64,000 nt of DNA, taken from positions 1,782,322 through 1,846,321 of the forward strand of contig NZ_CP036273.1 of the NCBI RefSeq assembly GCF_007747215.1. Reading direction: 5' to 3'. How positions within the stretch are numbered: position 1 is the stretch's first letter; each line of letters begins with the position of its first letter. Source of the stretch: Urbifossiella limnaea (GTDB lineage: Bacteria > Planctomycetota > Planctomycetia > Gemmatales > Gemmataceae). Shown here one piece after another: positions 59,994 to 64,000 of this stretch. The notes below the pieces were generated by a model. That model did not search any database. It saw only the letters and a list, made by a program, of their open reading frames with translations, and had not been told where the DNA came from. The translations under genes were made by a program, and so were the position numbers.

Positions 59994-62198
59994 GTGACGC
60001 CGACCCAGTCCTCCGCCAGCGGCAGCAGCAGCTCCGGTGGTCAGAATGACCCCAAGAACCGGTACGGGCGTCAGATCGAAGAGGCCTTCGAGGCCGCCTC
60101 GCGCCTCGCCGGCTCCGCCCTCTCCCCGGCCGACTTCTACCAGCAGTTCCTCAACCGCACCCTCGCCGCCATCGACGCCCCCGCCGGCGCCGTGTGGCTG
60201 CGCACGCCGCAAGGGTTCCTTCAGATCGCCTGCCAGGTGAATCTGGAGTCGGTCGGGCTGGAGAACCGCCGCGGCGGCCGCCAGTGTCACAACGAGGTGC
60301 TGCGTCAGGTCTTCCAGGCCGCCCCGCCGCGGCCGCTGATGCTGGAGCCGAACGGCCGCCTCGCCCCCAACCAGGCCGCCCCCGCCGCGGCCGCCGGCGA
60401 CCCGAGCATCCCCGCGGCGAACCTCACCGACTACTTCGCGCTGTTCGCCCCGATCGTCACCCCGGACAAGGCCGCCCTCGGCGTACTGGAGGTCTTTCAA
60501 GACCCCGCCCTCGACCCGAAGCTGTACCCGACGTTCCTGAACTACACGTTCCAGATGGCCGGCTACGCCAGCCAGTACCACCAGTTCTCGAACGCCCGCA
60601 GCGCCACCGGCATCGAGCGCACCTTCACCCAGGTCGAAGGCTTCGCCCGGCTCGTCCACGGCACGCTGAACCCGACGGAGGTGGCGTACCACGTCGCCAA
60701 CGAGGGGCGGAAGCTGATCGAGTGCGACCGGCTGTGCGTCGGCGTCCGCCACGCCCGCACGAAGGTGACGGTCGAGGCCGTCAGCGGCGCCGACGTGGTG
60801 GAGAAGGCCAGCACCCACGTCCGCCGGCTGCGGAAGCTGATGGAGTCGGTGGTGGCGTGGGGCGAGACGCTGACGTTCAAGGGGGTCAAGGACGCCGGCC
60901 TGCCGCCGGACGTGTCGTACTCGCTGGACGAGTACCTCAACGAGAGCCAGCCGAAGCTGCTGGTGGTGCTGCCGATCCGCGACGAGCGGGAGAAGGACCA
61001 GTCGAAGCCGGCCCGGTCGGTGCTCGTGCTGGAGAGCTTCAACCCGCCCGAGGACGCGGCCCCGATGACGCAGCGGCTGGAACTGGTGGCCAAGCACGCC
61101 GCCCCGGCCCTGTACAACGCCGCCGAGCTGAAGCGGGTGCCGCTGAAGTTTCTGTGGTGGCCCATCGCCAAGGTGCAGGAGGGGCTCGGGGGCAAGGCGC
61201 GGTTCTACACCGTCGCCGGCGTCGCCGCGGCGATGGTCCTGATCGCGTGCATGATCGTGGTGCCGTACCCGCTGCGGATGGAGGCCAAGGGGCACATGCA
61301 GCCGGTGGAGATCGCCAAAGTGTACGCCCCGCGGGAGGGGCAGATCCGCCGCGTGCTGGTCCGCCCCGGCGACAAGATCCTCCCCGGCGACGCCGTCGCC
61401 GAGCTGCACGACGCCCAGCTCGAGGGCGAGTACCGCAGCCTGCTGTCGAAGGTGAACGAGGCGCAGGCCAAGCGCGACACCGCGGCCCGGATGCTCGGCA
61501 ACCCCCGGCTGTCGCTGGAGGAGCGGCTGCGCGTCAGCGCGGAGGAGAGTCTGGCCCAGCTGTCGGTGGACAGCTCGCGGAAGAACATGGGCTCGCTCGA
61601 CAGCGCGTTCAACGCCACGCAGGCCCGGCCGGGCTGGTTCGTCGCCAAGACCGACGACTTCGACCGCCGGCTCAAGCGGCCCGTCGGCGCGAGCAAGTGG
61701 ACGGTCCTGAACGACGACCGCCGGGAGAACCTGGTCGGCCGCACGATCCGCCCGAGCGAGGAGATTCTTCGCGTCGGCAACCTTGAAGGGGCCTGGCAGG
61801 TCGAGCTGAAGATCCCGCAGCGGAACATCGGCCAGGTGATGCGGGCGTTCGCCGACCCGAAGATTCAGAAGGACGCGGGCGGCCGGCCGTACCTGGACGT
61901 GGACGTGCTGCTGGCGAGCATGCCGGACGACCGGTTCCGCGGCCGCCTGTACCAGGACGACGTGGCGGCCGAGGCGGTGCCGGTGAAGGACGAGCACGAC
62001 GAGAACGAGCCGGTGGTGACGGCCTACGTGAAGCTGAACCTGGACGACATGCCGGCCGAGTTCCGCATCCCCGAGCAACAGTTCGTGACCGGCCTGGAGG
62101 TGCGCACCCGCGTCCGCTGCGGCGACCACGCCCTCGGCTACAGCATGTTCCACGGCGTCTGGGAGTGGTTCTACGAGAAGGTGATCTTCTGGTTCTGA
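59994..62198 (+). CDS. HlyD-type membrane-fusion protein with GAF domains
   Basis: The protein has 734 residues from GTG 59994 (GAGG seven nt upstream). The cytoplasmic half has two GAF-like domains, about residues 20-190 (FYQQFLNRTLAAIDAPAGAV to YFALFAPIVTPDKAALGVLE) and 220-385 (GTLNPTEVAYHVANEGRKLI to LLVVLPIRDERE). One transmembrane helix follows at about 405-425 (TVAGVAAAMVLIACMIVVPY). The periplasmic half is HlyD/biotinyl-lipoyl-like: AKVYAPREGQIRRVLVRPGD, LPGDAVAELHD and a helical hairpin, ending in IPEQQFVTGLEVRTRVRCGD. This combination suggests an export adaptor that senses a cytoplasmic ligand. It is followed by a second adaptor gene, probably of the same system. Confidence 0.85.
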   Translation: MTPTQSSASGSSSSGGQNDPKNRYGRQIEEAFEAASRLAGSALSPADFYQQFLNRTLAAIDAPAGAVWLRTPQGFLQIACQVNLESVGLENRRGGRQCHNEVLRQVFQAAPPRPLMLEPNGRLAPNQAAPAAAAGDPSIPAANLTDYFALFAPIVTPDKAALGVLEVFQDPALDPKLYPTFLNYTFQMAGYASQYHQFSNARSATGIERTFTQVEGFARLVHGTLNPTEVAYHVANEGRKLIECDRLCVGVRHARTKVTVEAVSGADVVEKASTHVRRLRKLMESVVAWGETLTFKGVKDAGLPPDVSYSLDEYLNESQPKLLVVLPIRDEREKDQSKPARSVLVLESFNPPEDAAPMTQRLELVAKHAAPALYNAAELKRVPLKFLWWPIAKVQEGLGGKARFYTVAGVAAAMVLIACMIVVPYPLRMEAKGHMQPVEIAKVYAPREGQIRRVLVRPGDKILPGDAVAELHDAQLEGEYRSLLSKVNEAQAKRDTAARMLGNPRLSLEERLRVSAEESLAQLSVDSSRKNMGSLDSAFNATQARPGWFVAKTDDFDRRLKRPVGASKWTVLNDDRRENLVGRTIRPSEEILRVGNLEGAWQVELKIPQRNIGQVMRAFADPKIQKDAGGRPYLDVDVLLASMPDDRFRGRLYQDDVAAEAVPVKDEHDENEPVVTAYVKLNLDDMPAEFRIPEQQFVTGLEVRTRVRCGDHALGYSMFHGVWEWFYEKVIFWF

Positions 62199-62202
62199 GT
62201 CG

Positions 62203-62318
62203 GGTGGGTTGTTGGTTGTGAGTTGTAATTTGGGTCTGCTTCGTGATCGCTTCACGTTCACCGTGAAGCTGACGATTGCGGACCAGCCCACCAAATTACA
62301 ACCAACAGCAGCCCACCA
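62203..62318. repeat. Nested inverted repeat between the two adaptor genes
   Basis: GTTGTAATTTGG (62222-62233) pairs with CCAAATTACAAC (62291-62302), and flanking GGTGGG/CCCACC pair imperfectly. Inside it CTTCACG (62250-62256) pairs with CGTGAAG (62262-62268). It is A/T-richer than the genes around it. It lies between two co-directional genes thought to belong together, so it may attenuate or stabilise the transcript. Confidence 0.7.
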
Positions 62319-62407
62319 GCAAATCCGCCCCACGCCCCCCGGCCGAGCGGCCGGTGCCGGGGGCACCCAGGACACGACCCTGTACCCCGTTCCCCGAGGG
62401 AACCGCC

Positions 62408-64000
62408 ATGCGTGCCCGCTTCCTCCTCCTCGCCAGCCTCCTCGCCGTCGGCTGCGGTCGCGCCAGCCCCGACGCGGGCAAGCAGCCCGGAACCCCGGCG
62501 CAGCCGGCCGACAACCCGAACGCCGACGTCGGCCCCCCGCTCTACGCGTCTAAGGCGGACGTGAAGGTGCCGCTGGAGCCGTTCACCGGCCGCGAGCCGC
62601 TGATCGTCCCGAACTGCACCGTGCAGTACGAGGAGCGGCAGACGGTGTCGGCCGAGGTGGACGGCACCATCGAGCTGCTGGCCGTCCGCGACGACGGTAT
62701 CCCCGCCGGCGACGTGAACCTCGTCTACCACCCGCGCGACCTGGCCGGGCTCAAGCAGGTCACGGTGAAGGGGAAGGACGGCAGGAACGAGGTGATCTAC
62801 GACCCGGCGGAACTGGCCAAGCTGCCGAAGTACCGCCGGCTCAAGGAGGGCGACACGGTCAAGGCCGGGCAACTCATTACCATGCTCGACGACCAGCTCT
62901 TCCAGGCTAGGAAGAAGGCCGCGATCGCGTCCGAGAAGGCCGCCGGCGAGGTCATCAAGTCGGCGAGCAAGGGCGTGGAACTGACGATGGAGAAGTTGGA
63001 CCTGACCAAGAAGGCAGAGGGCGGCACGTCGCGGGGGGACATTCTCCAGGACCAGATCACGCTGACGCGCTTCCAGGAGAACCTGGCCCAGGCGGCGCAG
63101 TCCATCGCCAAGGCCGTCTCCGAGTTGGAGGAGGCGCAGGTGATGATCCTGAAGCACCGCATCTACAGCAAGATCAACGGGAACGTGCGGGCCAAGAGCA
63201 AGCACCCCGGCGAGTTCGTGAAGGCCGGCGAGAAAATCTTGGAGATCCAGGGCACCGACCAGGTGCGGCTCGAAGGGTTCCTCGACGTGCAGTACGCCGG
63301 CCTCGTCCGCCGCGGCATGCAGGTGACCGTCGAGCCGGCCATCCCCAGCGCCCCGACCAAGACGCTGCCGCTGCACAAGGCCGCCGTCACCGGGCTGGCC
63401 GTGTCGGCCGATCCGGCCAGGCCGATCGTCGTGTCCGTCAGCGCCGACGGCACCGGCCGGGCGTGGGACGCCACCACGCCGAACGGGGCCGCGGTCAGCC
63501 TCACGCACCCGGTCGCCGTCCGCAGCGTGGCGTGCAGCCCGGCCGGCGTCCCGGCCGTGGCCGTCACCGGCGCCGACGACGGCAAGCTCCGCGTCTTCGA
63601 CGTGTCCAAGGCCGACGGCATCCCGAGCGACGGCAAGGAGCTGGACAAGGCCCACGCCGCCGCCGTGGGCGCCATCGCGTTCAGCCCGGACGGCAAGTTC
63701 CTGGCGACCGCCGCCGGCCGCGACGTGTGGGTGTGGGACGCGACCGCGTGGAAGCACCTGTACTCGCTGTCGGCGAACGAGCACCGCGACGCGGTGACGA
63801 GCCTCCAGTTCACGCCGCAGGGGACGCTCGTCACGGCGTCGCGCGACCGCAGCCTGAAGGTGTGGAAGCTCGGCACCGAGAAGGCCGCGGTGACCCGCAC
63901 CATCGACCACCGCACCGGCGCCGTGGACGTGCTCGGCGTGTCGTCGGACGGCAGCCGGGTGGTGTTCGACCACGACAAGAACCGCCTCGACCTGCTCTGC
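62408..64000 (+). CDS. Lipoprotein HlyD-type adaptor with WD40 propeller (3' end beyond window)
   Basis: At least 531 residues from ATG 62408 with GAGGG upstream; no stop before the window ends. A lipoprotein signal is present (ARFLLLASLLAVGC, lipobox LAVGC). Residues 60-310 are HlyD-like: VEVDGTIELLAV-type lipoyl half, RLKEGDTVKAGQLITMLDDQ, a long helical hairpin (ASEKAAGEVIKSASKGVELT to SELEEAQVMILKHRIYSKI) and AKSKHPGEFVKAGEKILEI. From about 320 a WD40 propeller begins (HKAAVTGLAVSADPARPIVV, HAAAVGAIAFSPDGKFLATA, HRDAVTSLQFTPQGTLVTAS). It probably works with the GAF adaptor upstream; a peptidase M50 or ABC gene is often next in such loci, which cannot be checked here. Confidence 0.88.
   Translation, partial: MRARFLLLASLLAVGCGRASPDAGKQPGTPAQPADNPNADVGPPLYASKADVKVPLEPFTGREPLIVPNCTVQYEERQTVSAEVDGTIELLAVRDDGIPAGDVNLVYHPRDLAGLKQVTVKGKDGRNEVIYDPAELAKLPKYRRLKEGDTVKAGQLITMLDDQLFQARKKAAIASEKAAGEVIKSASKGVELTMEKLDLTKKAEGGTSRGDILQDQITLTRFQENLAQAAQSIAKAVSELEEAQVMILKHRIYSKINGNVRAKSKHPGEFVKAGEKILEIQGTDQVRLEGFLDVQYAGLVRRGMQVTVEPAIPSAPTKTLPLHKAAVTGLAVSADPARPIVVSVSADGTGRAWDATTPNGAAVSLTHPVAVRSVACSPAGVPAVAVTGADDGKLRVFDVSKADGIPSDGKELDKAHAAAVGAIAFSPDGKFLATAAGRDVWVWDATAWKHLYSLSANEHRDAVTSLQFTPQGTLVTASRDRSLKVWKLGTEKAAVTRTIDHRTGAVDVLGVSSDGSRVVFDHDKNRLDLLC

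Noticed and set aside
1-64000. CRISPR arrays, rRNA, tRNA, riboswitches and replication origin
   Set aside because: No regularly spaced repeats, no conserved rRNA or tRNA sequence and no DnaA-box cluster were recognised by eye on either strand.

Overview
The window is about 70% GC, and its gene content points to a planctomycete, most likely of the Gemmataceae. The evidence is ECF sigma factors paired with Ser/Thr kinases, DUF1501 and BBP7 proteins, PEP-CTERM proteins, exported proteins with a short 'LE-x-R-xx-P' N-terminal motif, DWG-type kinases and giant multiheme cytochromes. The genus is an inference; no rRNA or tRNA gene was found to fix it.

Layout. 1-9.4 kb: a large secreted phytase-like protein (runs off the left edge), then an ECF sigma factor, a membrane kinase with a C-terminal propeller, and an RTX/FG-GAP surface protein. 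9.4-14.2 kb: a serine-recombinase remnant, a YihY-type membrane protein, small proteins, a CheY-like regulator with a PAS histidine kinase, and a frameshifted FG-GAP tail fragment. 14.3-22.8 kb: two exported proteins flanking an intact IS4-type element (16-bp inverted repeats, 11-bp target duplication) and a second sigma-kinase pair with overlapping genes. 23.2-29.3 kb: divergent Tat-exported genes (a TIM-barrel epimerase-like protein and DUF1501), a subtilase, a TIGR03943-like membrane protein and a DUF11-like exported protein.

29.3-34 kb: a translationally coupled methyltransferase / flavin reductase / type III polyketide synthase operon, which resembles phenolic-lipid operons in logic, and a PAS-GAF-receiver protein that lacks kinase machinery. 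34-43.4 kb: twin PEP-CTERM proteins, a YfcE-like phosphodiesterase, two secreted proteins of unknown function, a small alarmone-hydrolase-like HD protein, a ceramidase-like exported protein, a ureohydrolase, a PilZ protein, a pirin and a third PEP-CTERM protein.

43.7-57 kb is an envelope region: a BBP7 barrel, DgkA, LptD, a proline-rich lipoprotein, a 1372-residue multiheme cytochrome fused to an LVIVD propeller, a third kinase and an Lpg1974-type barrel. 57-64 kb: an Aas-like acyltransferase/acyl-ligase with a substituted active-site residue, a small unknown protein, and two HlyD-type adaptors, one carrying GAF domains and the other a WD40 propeller. The second runs off the right edge.

The LptD, lipoproteins and two barrel families argue for a true lipopolysaccharide-bearing outer membrane. 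Many intergenic gaps hold long inverted repeats. The best candidates for a little-described system are the polyketide operon, the cytochrome-LVIVD fusion and the GAF/WD40 adaptor pair.
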